A DNA stretch of 64,000 nucleotides. It comes from Escherichia sp. ESNIH1 (GTDB lineage Bacteria; Pseudomonadota; Gammaproteobacteria; Enterobacterales; Enterobacteriaceae). Under the pieces are notes generated by a model. That model was not told where the DNA came from, searched no databases, and was given only the letters and a program-made list of their open reading frames with translations. The stretch spans positions 124,001-188,000 of the forward strand of contig PQKR01000007.1 of NCBI GenBank assembly GCA_002918705.1, in the 5' to 3' direction. The position numbers and the translations under genes are program-made. Positions 1 through 7,449 of this stretch are shown here, piece after piece (within the stretch, counting starts at the first letter, position 1; every line of letters begins with the position of its first letter).

Positions 1-600
1 AATATCGCCGCGGGTCATAGTCAGACGGAACTCCCGGGGCGAGAAACCGCGCTGGGCAAACCGGCGAGAGAGATTATAGATAAAGGCCGCGAGGCGCTCT
101 TCCGCATTCTTTTTCGACAGCAGCAGGATCATGTCCTGGTCGCCTTTAATTTCACCACTCATCAGACGCATCATCTGCTGACGCAGATTGGGCATCTTGC
201 CGGAGAGATCGTCAAGCGTCTCAAACGGTATTTCGCAAACCATTGAGGTTTCAAGCGCCTGAGCAAAGCTAGGATGATGCCCGGTACCAATGGCGTCGAA
301 GCCTACCAGGTCACCCGCCAGATGGAAACCGGTGATCTGCTCATCACCCTGTTCGGTAATGGTGTAGCTCTTAATGGTACCGGAGCGGATCGCATAGAGC
401 GATTTCAGTTCGTCGCCCGCTTTAAACAGCGTTTGTCCTTTCTGAATCGGCTTTTTGCGCTCGATGATGTTATCAAGCTGGTCCAGCTCGTGCTCATTAA
501 GGGTGAACGGGATACAAAGCTGGCTGATGCTGCAATCCTGGCAATGGATAGCACAACCGCCAGACTGAATGCGTCGTATAATTCGCTTTTCCGGGATCAT
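1..600 (-). CDS. fnr: FNR, oxygen-sensing global transcription regulator (3' end cut by window edge)
   Basis: Cytoplasmic CRP/FNR-family regulator that binds a [4Fe-4S] cluster and switches genes for anaerobic life. The first 200 codons are present; the family protein is about 250 residues, so the DNA-binding helix-turn-helix lies outside the window. The reading starts at ATG 600 with [10 protein letters not shown]. The cluster ligands are visible in [16 protein letters not shown] (Cys20, 23, 29), and the fourth falls in MVCEIPF (Cys122). The sequence is nearly identical to the E. coli protein as I remember it. An FNR half-site palindrome lies 20 bp upstream, which indicates autoregulation. 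Confidence 0.97.
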   Translation of the reverse strand, partial: MIPEKRIIRRIQSGGCAIHCQDCSISQLCIPFTLNEHELDQLDNIIERKKPIQKGQTLFKAGDELKSLYAIRSGTIKSYTITEQGDEQITGFHLAGDLVGFDAIGTGHHPSFAQALETSMVCEIPFETLDDLSGKMPNLRQQMMRLMSGEIKGDQDMILLLSKKNAEERLAAFIYNLSRRFAQRGFSPREFRLTMTRGDI

Positions 601-619
601 AGGTATGCTCAGGCCGTAA

Positions 620-633
620 TTGATATTGGTCAA
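620..633. promoter_or_regulatory. FNR box upstream of fnr (autoregulation)
   Basis: TTGAT-attg-GTCAA matches the FNR consensus TTGAT-N4-ATCAA at 9 of 10 positions. It lies between fnr ATG 600 and a likely -10 (TAAAAT read on the minus strand near 637), the place where the E. coli gene has its negative autoregulatory site. A bound FNR would overlap the start-site region. Confidence 0.8.
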
Positions 634-791
634 TTTTAACATCTTTTTGCTGAGCACGTAAGCCTGGTTAAACGCCAAACAGCGTTTATTGGAACCTTTG
701 AAAAATCAATAAGTTTAACTCATTGAAATTCCTTATGTTGATTAGGGGTTTATCGACTAATAGCGCTAAAAAAAGCACAAAACGCCCCCTT

Positions 792-1307
792 TTAGAGGAG
801 GAGATACCCCTCGTGGCGCAGAAGCCACTCTTTACGCTGCACGCCTCCGGCGTAGCCGGTCAGGGTACCGTTACGGCCTATTACCCTATGGCAGGGAACC
901 ACAATGCTAACGGGATTCGCGCCGTTCGCTGCCCCTACCGCTCGCGCTGCACCGGCTCTGCCCAGCATATCCGCCAGCTGGCCATAGTGGATAACCTGAC
1001 CGCAGGGGATCTCGCGCAGCGCTTGCCATACCGCCCGCTGAAAAGGGGTGCCGGCCGTTTCCGTAGGAAGATGATCTATCACGCTAAGATTACCGGCAAA
1101 GTAGTCGTGTAGCTTGTCGCTTAGCCCGCCGGGATTGCTGGCTGCAACGCGGCGGTAGCCTGGCTTGCGATAGTGAACGTTGAGCAGCAGCGCCATACGA
1201 TCGGCGTGCTCATCCCACTCAACGGCACGGAGGCGATACTCTTCGTCGCAGATGACCCACAGAGGGCCAAGAGGGGTGTCAATTTTGTCTTCCAGCAGGG
1301 TGAGCAT
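792..1307 (-). CDS. ogt: Ogt, O6-alkylguanine-DNA alkyltransferase
   Basis: Constitutive suicide repair enzyme that moves the alkyl group from O6-alkylguanine (or O4-alkylthymine) to its own cysteine. The 171 residues equal the E. coli length. The active-site signature [10 protein letters not shown] places the acceptor cysteine at residue 139, followed by the family GxxGYAGG segment. The start ATG 1307 is preceded by AGGATCTC. It reads in the same direction as fnr, 191 bp away. In E. coli the abgRABT genes lie on the other side of ogt; here they are missing and McaS/smrA follow at once. Confidence 0.97.
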   Translation of the reverse strand: MLTLLEDKIDTPLGPLWVICDEEYRLRAVEWDEHADRMALLLNVHYRKPGYRRVAASNPGGLSDKLHDYFAGNLSVIDHLPTETAGTPFQRAVWQALREIPCGQVIHYGQLADMLGRAGAARAVGAANGANPVSIVVPCHRVIGRNGTLTGYAGGVQRKEWLLRHEGYLLL

Positions 1308-1366
1308 GGCGAGATCCTAAATTTGCAGGGTTGCAATATAGGATATTATCTTACCGATTTTGGTGT

Positions 1367-1460
1367 AAAAAAATAGAGCCTGTCGACATCCGCCAGACTC
1401 TACAGTACACACAGCAGTGCATCCCTACATTATTTTAACGCAACCAATCCTTGTGCGGGT
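1367..1460 (-). ncRNA. mcaS: McaS small RNA
   Basis: Hfq-dependent small RNA of E. coli (formerly IsrA) that activates flhDC, represses csgD and titrates CsrA. The 3' part, from the GGATGCACTGC block to the terminator, matches E. coli McaS as I recall it, and the locus (next to smrA) is the same. The terminator stem pairs AGAGTCTG with CAGGCTCT and is followed by seven U (1367-1373). A -10 TATACT at 1468-1473 puts the 5' end near 1460, giving about 94 nt against 95 in E. coli. The first 40 nt differ from E. coli but keep GGA motifs that could bind CsrA. Confidence 0.88.
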
Positions 1461-1718
1461 TTATTTTAGTATAGACATCTTTAATACTATTTCCAGTAAA
1501 GATTGGTAATGACGTTATCAGCGGTTTAAGTTAAATCATTTTGTTTACTGTAATTGTGGTATTAGTTAAGTGGCAGTTAATGTACTTATAACCGGGTACA
1601 TTCTGCTGGCATAGCGCCTTTTCAGCAACATGATAGAAATTAAACAACGGCGTTGAGACCTGCTCCCCAGGTGGCTATAGTAGCGCCTGAGCTGTCAAAC
1701 GTTGCACGAGGAGTGACC
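1461..1718. other. Promoter region between mcaS and smrA
   Basis: This 258-bp divergent intergenic stretch holds the mcaS -10 TATACT (minus strand, 1468-1473) and must contain the rightward promoter for smrA. I see no convincing CRP site, although E. coli mcaS is CRP-activated. Together with mcaS it fills the 411-bp gap between ogt and smrA. No further open reading frame stands out. Confidence 0.5.
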
Positions 1719-2282
1719 ATGAACCTTGACGACAAATCGCTATTTCTTGACGCCATGGAGGATGTCCAACCCCTGAAACGCTGTGCCGACGTCCACTGGC
1801 ATCCCAGCCGTAACACGCGCACGCCGCCGCGTATCGATCTGTTACAGCAGGAAAATTTTCTGACAACCGATTTTCTTGAGGTGCTGCCGTTAGCGACGCC
1901 GCTGGCGTTCCGGCGCGAGGGGCTGCAAACCGGAGTTATTGATAAGCTGCGTCTTGGTAAGTACAGCCAGCAGGCGAGTCTCAATCTGCTCAAGCAGCCG
2001 GTGGAACAGTGCCGTCAGATGCTGTTTAGTTTCCTGCATCAGGCCCGGCAGGATAATCTGCGTAACCTGCTTATTATTCACGGCAAAGGACGTGAAGATA
2101 AATCGCACGCTAATATTGTGCGTAGTTATCTTTTCCGCTGGTTACCCGAGTTTGAAGAGGTACAGGCATTTTGTCAGGCGCTGCCACATCATGGTGGGAG
2201 CGGGGCGTGTTATATTGCACTGCGTAAATCTGCGCAGGCTAAACAGGATAATTGGGAGCGCCACGCTAAACGGAGTCGCTAG
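1719..2282 (+). CDS. smrA: SmrA, small MutS-related (Smr) domain endonuclease
   Basis: 187-residue Smr-domain protein (YdaL). The family nicks DNA non-specifically, and E. coli SmrA cleaves DNA in vitro. The Smr core is visible as NLLIIHGKGREDKSHANIVRSY, continuing to LPHHGGSGACYIALRK near the C-terminus. I choose ATG 1719 (MNLDDKSLF) rather than an in-frame start at 1653, because AGGAG lies just upstream and the length then equals the E. coli protein. It stands alone, divergent from mcaS. Confidence 0.95.
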   Translation: MNLDDKSLFLDAMEDVQPLKRCADVHWHPSRNTRTPPRIDLLQQENFLTTDFLEVLPLATPLAFRREGLQTGVIDKLRLGKYSQQASLNLLKQPVEQCRQMLFSFLHQARQDNLRNLLIIHGKGREDKSHANIVRSYLFRWLPEFEEVQAFCQALPHHGGSGACYIALRKSAQAKQDNWERHAKRSR

Positions 2283-2410
2283 ATAATAGGTGTAGTGGAT
2301 TTTACATCTATTTGCTCGCGGCTAAATAGCCATCATTTAATTAATTACGCAGCGTTATTAGCATGGGTATATTATGTATTGACCTGCGCGGACAAAATTA
2401 CTCTTGCAGG

Positions 2411-2441
2411 AAAACTGCCCGCTTCAGAGCGAAACGGGCAG
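2411..2441 (-). terminator. Rho-independent terminator of the yciE operon
   Basis: Read leftward, CTGCCCG (2441-2435) pairs with CGGGCAG (2421-2415) around a 13-nt loop and is followed by TTTT. It lies 10 bp beyond the yciE stop codon. Confidence 0.75.
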
Positions 2442-2450
2442 GGGGGACAG

Positions 2451-2963
2451 TTAGCGTTTAGCTTCGGTATTTGGCTGGGCAGAGCGTGACAGGAACTGCT
2501 GAGTCACATCAGGCAGGTGGGTCTGACACCAGTCGGCCATCGCAATCTCCTGCTCGCGGATCTGTTTGAAAACAGCCGCGCCTTCGTGGTCACCGGCCAT
2601 CTCGGCGGCGCTGATCAGTGAGGTGTAGCAGGCAATTTCGAAATGCTCGAAGACGTAGCCGCTGATTGCGCCTTTAACAACTTCATCAGGCGTCATCATA
2701 CCGCCGATAGCCTGGCCCATCGCAGAGAGTTTACCCATCGCATCTTTCAGCGTAGAGGTCGAGATGTTATTGCGGGCAAGAACCTGATCGACCAGCTTCT
2801 GCTGCTGGCGGGTCTCTTCAATATGTTGCACGATACGCGCACGCAGATCCGGGTAGTGCTCAAGACGGCCTGCCATCTTCTCCAGCATGGATTCAGCCTG
2901 TTTCTCCATCGCATGAGCGTCGCGTAACCAGTCATGATAGTGTTCAGTATAGTTAGTCGCCAT
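2451..2963 (-). CDS. yciE: YciE, ferritin-like stress protein (DUF892)
   Basis: 170-residue four-helix ferritin-like protein. It aligns along its length with E. coli YciE (HYHDWLRDAHAMEKQAESMLE..., GYVFEHFEIACYTSLISAAE). The Glu/His pattern in these helices could hold a di-iron site; its chemistry is unknown. In E. coli and Salmonella yciGFE is RpoS-controlled and induced by osmotic stress. Here yciF and yciG are absent, and yciE is the last gene of a leftward unit behind a GH15 glycosidase (99 bp gap) and an SDR. It is followed by a clear terminator. Confidence 0.92.
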   Translation of the reverse strand: MATNYTEHYHDWLRDAHAMEKQAESMLEKMAGRLEHYPDLRARIVQHIEETRQQQKLVDQVLARNNISTSTLKDAMGKLSAMGQAIGGMMTPDEVVKGAISGYVFEHFEIACYTSLISAAEMAGDHEGAAVFKQIREQEIAMADWCQTHLPDVTQQFLSRSAQPNTEAKR

Positions 2964-3062
2964 CGTTAATCACTCCTCGTAAGATCCAATTATTTATTGC
3001 ACTCTTCTTTGGGTTTAACAGAGCACTTACGCTCTGAAGTATAGAAGCCTTAAGTGAAATCG

Positions 3063-4898
3063 TCAGACGTGCCACTGCTTTTCGCCATCACGGAAGCGTG
3101 ACAGCGCGTCGGCAGCACAGATCAGCGACAGATGGCTCAATCCCTGTGGGACATTGCCGCGCCATTCGCCGGTGCGCACGTCAAACATCTCGTTAAAGTT
3201 CTCGACATTGCCTTTGTCACACAGGTTGCCGAGGATCGTTTCCATGTAATCGGCCGCTTTTTGCGTATCACTTAAACGCGCCCAGGCCTCCACCAGCCAG
3301 AATGAGCAGGCCACAAACGTGCTCTCCTCTTTCTCTACCTCGCTGTAGCGATAGAGCATCGGCGAATGGTGCCCCAGCTCGGCGTAAATCGCGTTGTAGG
3401 TGGATTTCATGCGCTCCGGATTCACTTTCTTGCCGTAGTACCATGCCAGGCACATGGCGGCATCCAGATGATCGCTACCGGCGTAGAAGGTGTAGGCCTG
3501 TTTCCCTTCGGACCAGCAGTGCTCTTCAATCCAGGCGCTGACGCGATCGCGCTCGCGCGACCAGCGGTTTACCCAGGTTTTTTCGATATGACCGTCTTCT
3601 GCCAGCCGTACGGCGATATCCAGCGTCACCCAACAGGCCATTTTGGAGTGGGTATAGTGACGCCGCTCGGGAAGCTCCCAGATACCGCAGTCATCCTGGC
3701 GCCAGGTATCCGCGCACTCGTTAGCCAGCGAAGCCAGCAGACGGGCGGTAGTGAGATCCAGCACGTGACCGGCATGGACGAACAGCAGCGCGGTATCCAG
3801 CATGTCACCAAACATGCTGAGCTGCTGCTGGCTCTGGGCGTTATTGCCCACGCGCACCGGCTGAGATCCCTTATAGCCGTCAAGCGGCAGGTAGGTCTCA
3901 TTGGGCACCACGTCGCCGTCCAGGGTATAGCAGGCCCGCAGCTTGCCCTCGTGACGCACGATAGTGTGGGTCAACCAGGAGAAGGCCGCCTTACACTCTT
4001 CAAGTGCGCCGATAAACGCAAAGGCGCGAATAATCAGGCAGGCGTCGCGTATCCAGGCGTAGCGGTAGTCGTAGTTCTTTTCGCCGCCGATGCCCTCCGG
4101 CAGGGAGGTGGTCGGGGCAGCCGCCAGGGCACCGGTTGGGGAGTAGAGCAGGAACTTTAGCGCCAGTGCAGAGCGAACTACGTGCTTCTTGTGTACGCCT
4201 TCATAGCTCAGGTGCTCAGCCCAGGATGCCCAGTTCTTATCGCTAACGTCAATCCGCTCGTCGATTTTTTCCAGCGGCGGAACGGCCAGCGGCTCGTTAT
4301 CGCTCACCAACAGGGCCACCAACGAGCGCGAGCCCGCTTTAGCGGTAAACACGCCTTCGATCGCCTGATCGTCCACGCAGGTGATCTCAATGTCGGAGGT
4401 GGTACGCAGCATGGCCATCAAATCGCCAACGTGAACTATCTGGCCTTTCGCTGAGTCGCCTATCCATGATGAGCGGGTACAGGCGGCGGTACCGGGGACA
4501 AAGACCAGCTTCAGGTCTACTTCACCCTCCAGCCCCTCGACGCGGCGCGCCAGCTCGCACCAGGGCAGGCGGCCTGCGTTATTACTGTTCAGGGACTCGG
4601 TGAATCTGACCTTACCCTTTTTAGTGGTGTAACAGGTTTCCAGCACGTTGCTGTTTTCCCGATACTGGCGCTGCATGCAGTAGTCATCGACCGGTTCGAT
4701 CTGAAAATACCCCCCAAATTTGGCGTCCAGAATGCGATCGAACAGCGGCGGCGAATCCATGTTAGGCGCGCACCACCAGTCGATAGCGCCATCTGGTGCT
4801 ATCAGCGCTACCGAGCGGCCATCGCCAATGGCGGCATAGTCGCCAAGGCCAGCATAGCCGTCGGTACGCGCAGTTCGGGGTAAAGGTTGATTCTTCAT
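3063..4898 (-). CDS. Glycoside hydrolase family 15 protein (glucoamylase/trehalase-like)
   Basis: 611-residue cytoplasmic enzyme without a signal peptide. It starts with the bacterial GH15 N-terminal beta domain (GDGRSVALIAPDGAIDWWCAP) and continues as the (alpha/alpha)6 barrel. Barrel motifs: YDYRYAWIRDACLIIRAF, GIWELPERRHYTHSKMACW (its Glu fits the general acid) and EESTFVACSFWLVEAWARL. Close bacterial relatives act on alpha-glucosides such as trehalose or maltooligosaccharides; which applies here cannot be read from sequence. It lies 50 bp after the SDR and before yciE, so a role in compatible-solute turnover under stress is plausible but inferred. Confidence 0.9.
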   Translation of the reverse strand: MKNQPLPRTARTDGYAGLGDYAAIGDGRSVALIAPDGAIDWWCAPNMDSPPLFDRILDAKFGGYFQIEPVDDYCMQRQYRENSNVLETCYTTKKGKVRFTESLNSNNAGRLPWCELARRVEGLEGEVDLKLVFVPGTAACTRSSWIGDSAKGQIVHVGDLMAMLRTTSDIEITCVDDQAIEGVFTAKAGSRSLVALLVSDNEPLAVPPLEKIDERIDVSDKNWASWAEHLSYEGVHKKHVVRSALALKFLLYSPTGALAAAPTTSLPEGIGGEKNYDYRYAWIRDACLIIRAFAFIGALEECKAAFSWLTHTIVRHEGKLRACYTLDGDVVPNETYLPLDGYKGSQPVRVGNNAQSQQQLSMFGDMLDTALLFVHAGHVLDLTTARLLASLANECADTWRQDDCGIWELPERRHYTHSKMACWVTLDIAVRLAEDGHIEKTWVNRWSRERDRVSAWIEEHCWSEGKQAYTFYAGSDHLDAAMCLAWYYGKKVNPERMKSTYNAIYAELGHHSPMLYRYSEVEKEESTFVACSFWLVEAWARLSDTQKAADYMETILGNLCDKGNVENFNEMFDVRTGEWRGNVPQGLSHLSLICAADALSRFRDGEKQWHV

Positions 4899-4948
4899 TA
4901 ATGCTTATCCTGCAAAAATCGACAAGGCAGGCGGGGCCTGCCCGAGTA

Positions 4949-5833
4949 TTACACCGTGCCGGTGCCGCCGTCAGAGCACCATACCTGGCCGGAGGAGAAG
5001 GAGCTCTCATCAGACGCGAACAGAACATAGAGCGGGGCGATCTCTACCGGCTGGCCTGGACGGGCGAGCGGGGCAGTTTCACCGAAGGCTTTTACTTTTT
5101 CCATCGGCTGTCCGCCACACACCTGCAGCGGCGTCCAGTAGGGACCCGGCGCGACGGCGTTGACGCGGATGCCTTTCGGACCCAGCTGCTTGGCCAGCGC
5201 TTTGGTAAACGCAACGTTACAGGCTTTGGTCTGGGCGTAATCCAGCAGGATATCGCTCGGCTGGAAGGCCTGAACGGAAGAGGTGTTGATAATGACAGCG
5301 CCCTCTTTCAGATGCGGCACGGCTGCCTTGGTGATCCAGAATGGGGCATAAACGTTGGTCTTAAAGGTTTCATCGAACGCTTCGGTGGTCAGCGTCTCGA
5401 TGGATTCACAGAACTGCTGGTGGCCGGCGTTGTTAACCAGAATATCCAGGCCGCCGAGCTTGTTGATGGCTTCCACCACCAGTTGCTGGCAGAACGTTTC
5501 TGAACGAATGTCGCCCGGCAGCGCCACGGCGTTACGACCTTCAGCCTTAATGAGTGCAATCACCGCTTCAGCATCAGATTCCTCTTCCGGCAGGTAGTTA
5601 ATAGCGACGTCTGCCCCTTCTCGGGCATAGGCGATTGCTACGGCACGACCGATACCGGAGTCACCGCCGGTAATAAGGGCCTTTTTACCTGCCAGCCGAC
5701 CCGAACCGGTATAGCTGGTTTCACCATGATCGGGGATCGGCTTCATTTCTGACGCAAGCCCCGGCACTTTCTGAGTTTGCTCTACAAAAGGAGGGCGTGG
5801 ATAGTGAGGGAGGTTGTTATCTTGTGTCGTCAT
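4949..5833 (-). CDS. SDR family oxidoreductase (YghA-like)
   Basis: 294-residue short-chain dehydrogenase of the extended-N-terminus type seen in YghA and Bacillus general stress protein 39. The Rossmann motif is TGGDSGIGRA (TGxxxGxG). NNAG follows, then the catalytic Ser in NTSSVQAF and the YxxxK motif as YAQTK. The N-terminal 45 residues (LPHYPRPPFVEQTQKVPG) match the general-stress subgroup. NADP(H) use and substrate are not determinable. It is the first gene of the SDR-GH15-yciE unit; the 427-bp region upstream must hold its promoter. Confidence 0.9.
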   Translation of the reverse strand: MTTQDNNLPHYPRPPFVEQTQKVPGLASEMKPIPDHGETSYTGSGRLAGKKALITGGDSGIGRAVAIAYAREGADVAINYLPEEESDAEAVIALIKAEGRNAVALPGDIRSETFCQQLVVEAINKLGGLDILVNNAGHQQFCESIETLTTEAFDETFKTNVYAPFWITKAAVPHLKEGAVIINTSSVQAFQPSDILLDYAQTKACNVAFTKALAKQLGPKGIRVNAVAPGPYWTPLQVCGGQPMEKVKAFGETAPLARPGQPVEIAPLYVLFASDESSFSSGQVWCSDGGTGTV

Positions 5834-6260
5834 AATAATCCGTCTCGTTGAATGAACCAGTAATAACCGTAGTCAGCAATACGCCGATCCGCTATTTTTT
5901 TTAAAAATTATGCTGATACTTTAAAAACTTTACCTAAAAGTTATTTTGGCGTTGGAATTATGCTATTAGGTTAAATTGTAAACTTTTTAAGTCATTTTCT
6001 GGCATTCAGTAACGCTTGTGCTAAATAAAATGCGGGAAGGTGCAAATCATACGAAAGTACTGTTAACGTTTTGCAGAAAAGGCTTCAGAATGGTCCTGGT
6101 TACAAGCTTATAGCCCTTAATTCTTAGGGTTGGCTTGTGTCTGCCTGGCGTTAGGCTAAACTGAAAATTACGCTGGTGAGTTTAAGATGAATCTTAAGAC
6201 GCGCTGACGAGATTGGCTGCAAAGGTTACCTATTGCATCACGTTTATAAGGAGATTTTGG
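5834..6260. other. Long divergent intergenic region
   Basis: AT-rich 427-bp stretch between the leftward SDR operon and the rightward BssS-like gene. A possible rightward promoter is TTGTGT (6135-6140), 16 bp, TAAACT (6157-6162), in the context GGCTAAACT, which would also suit RpoS. An imperfect inverted repeat surrounds 6112-6130 (AGCCCTTAA / TTAGGGTTGGCT) without a T-run. I find no open reading frame that looks real. Confidence 0.35.
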
Positions 6261-6500
6261 ATGAGCAAAGAGCCCGTATTACCTGCGTTTCCTGTCGTAG
6301 GCTGGCAGGTCGGTCCGGAGGAGGACCACAACGGCGTTGTAATGAGATTTGGTTTCAGTACCTCTCCGTACACGGCAGGAGCCAGCACTTTTGATTCACA
6401 GTTCTTTCACCTTTCCCCGGAAATGGTAAAAAGTCTGATTTACGACCTGCAGCTTAGCCTGCGCCAGTGCGAAAATCCCGTAGTGGAAAAAGTGGCCTGA
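6261..6500 (+). CDS. BssS-family small protein
   Basis: 79 residues, cytoplasmic. It resembles E. coli BssS (YceP), a small protein affecting biofilm formation and indole/AI-2 responses: FPVVGWQVGPEEDHNGVVMRF corresponds to BssS PLVGWDISTVDSYDALMLRL, and the following FSTSPYTAG...FHLSPEMVKSLIYDL fits the BssS second half. The start ATG 6261 is set by AAGGAG at 6248-6253. An upstream in-frame ATG would add 16 residues without family support. E. coli bssS lies elsewhere, so this is a paralogue or a relocated gene. Confidence 0.7.
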   Translation: MSKEPVLPAFPVVGWQVGPEEDHNGVVMRFGFSTSPYTAGASTFDSQFFHLSPEMVKSLIYDLQLSLRQCENPVVEKVA

Positions 6501-6658
6501 GCTTGTACCACGTTTCAACCGCAGTAGTACGCACGACATTTGCTGCTGCGGAAATTCCCGCCTGACCACCTCTATGATTTAATAAAAATAGTTACGGCTG
6601 CGTTTTCATTGCTAATCTTGATCAAACGCGATAGCCTGGAAAGGTTGTAGAGGCATAT

Positions 6659-7090
6659 ATGAACTTTGTCTATTTCAAAGCTGAATATCCCACCTATGAG
6701 GGATCCCATTCAGTTAATCTGGTTTTGAAAGCGCTTAAGCTGATTCGGGACGGTGAAATTATTGCCGACTTTGGTGATTTAAAAATAACCAGCCTGCCGT
6801 TTTATCTTTTCACCACCGCCTCTACCGGCTTTCGCAAAATTGAATATGATGTTAAAGCCCCACCTATGCGCAGAATTAATTACTCATGTGGTTATTTACC
6901 GAGCGGAAAGTATATTGTTAATACCCCAGAGGGAGAGTTGAAGCTCACGTTTAATGCCCTGACGGGACGTTGGCAACACGACAGGCTGGGGGGGGAAACG
7001 ATGGATAACCATGAGTTTACCGAAATGGGTTATGTACTTGTACGTCCGGCTCGAGACAGGGGGCGAAAGCGCTCCTCGTTGCGGGCATAG
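6659..7090 (+). CDS. Hypothetical protein, 143 residues
   Basis: I do not recognise this gene. The product is a soluble-looking protein without signal peptide or membrane segment, beginning MNFVYFKAEYPTYEGSH, with a beta-rich middle (KYIVNTPEGELKLTFNALTGRW) and a basic tail (RPARDRGRKRSSLRA). A weak ribosome site (AGAGG) precedes ATG 6659. Codon use looks more AT-rich than the neighbours in the first half. It stands between the BssS-like gene and a 46-residue protein, all read rightward. Confidence 0.65.
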   Translation: MNFVYFKAEYPTYEGSHSVNLVLKALKLIRDGEIIADFGDLKITSLPFYLFTTASTGFRKIEYDVKAPPMRRINYSCGYLPSGKYIVNTPEGELKLTFNALTGRWQHDRLGGETMDNHEFTEMGYVLVRPARDRGRKRSSLRA

Positions 7091-7151
7091 AATCAGTTAC
7101 CCGCTTACTGAATCGTTGACTAAACTTCAGATGAGGTAATAACAGGAGAAC

Positions 7152-7292
7152 ATGATGACGGACAACTACGCTTCCCCCTTAAAAGCAGAAGAGACCAAGC
7201 CGGTTAAGGATAATCCAGCCAAGCAGGGCGAGCTCCCCCGCAAGCGGGATGATAGCCAGGACGATCGTAAAGATCCGTTCAAAGCCAGCTAG
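7152..7292 (+). CDS. Small charged hydrophilic protein, 46 residues
   Basis: Short frame with AGGAG seven bases before ATG 7152 (a second ATG follows at 7155). The product has no hydrophobic stretch and is packed with Lys, Glu, Asp, Arg and Pro (KPVKDNPAKQGELPRKRDD, ending QDDRKDPFKAS), so it should be disordered. I know of no function. It resembles in style the 35-residue protein at 39772-39879, and other small hydrophilic stress proteins of enterics. That the ribosome site, start and stop fit together is the main reason for calling it. Confidence 0.6.
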   Translation: MMTDNYASPLKAEETKPVKDNPAKQGELPRKRDDSQDDRKDPFKAS

Positions 7293-7449
7293 CAACATCC
7301 TGAAAATCTGCAACAAAGCCCTTTCGCTGCCGCTGCAATCGCCTGAACTAGTGCGATTAATGCGCAGCGAAATCGGCTGACTGGATTACGCTTATTTTAG
7401 AAAACCAACAAAAAGATGATGGCCGTTCAGACGGATAAGAGGGCGGTGA

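Noticed and set aside
1653..1718. Longer SmrA start at 1653
   Set aside because: The 22 extra residues have no counterpart in the family, and AGGAG sits before ATG 1719.
6112..6130. Inverted repeat AGCCCTTAA...TTAGGGTTGGCT in the long gap before the BssS-like gene
   Set aside because: Imperfect, no U-run and no matching repeat elsewhere; noted only as part of the intergenic entry.
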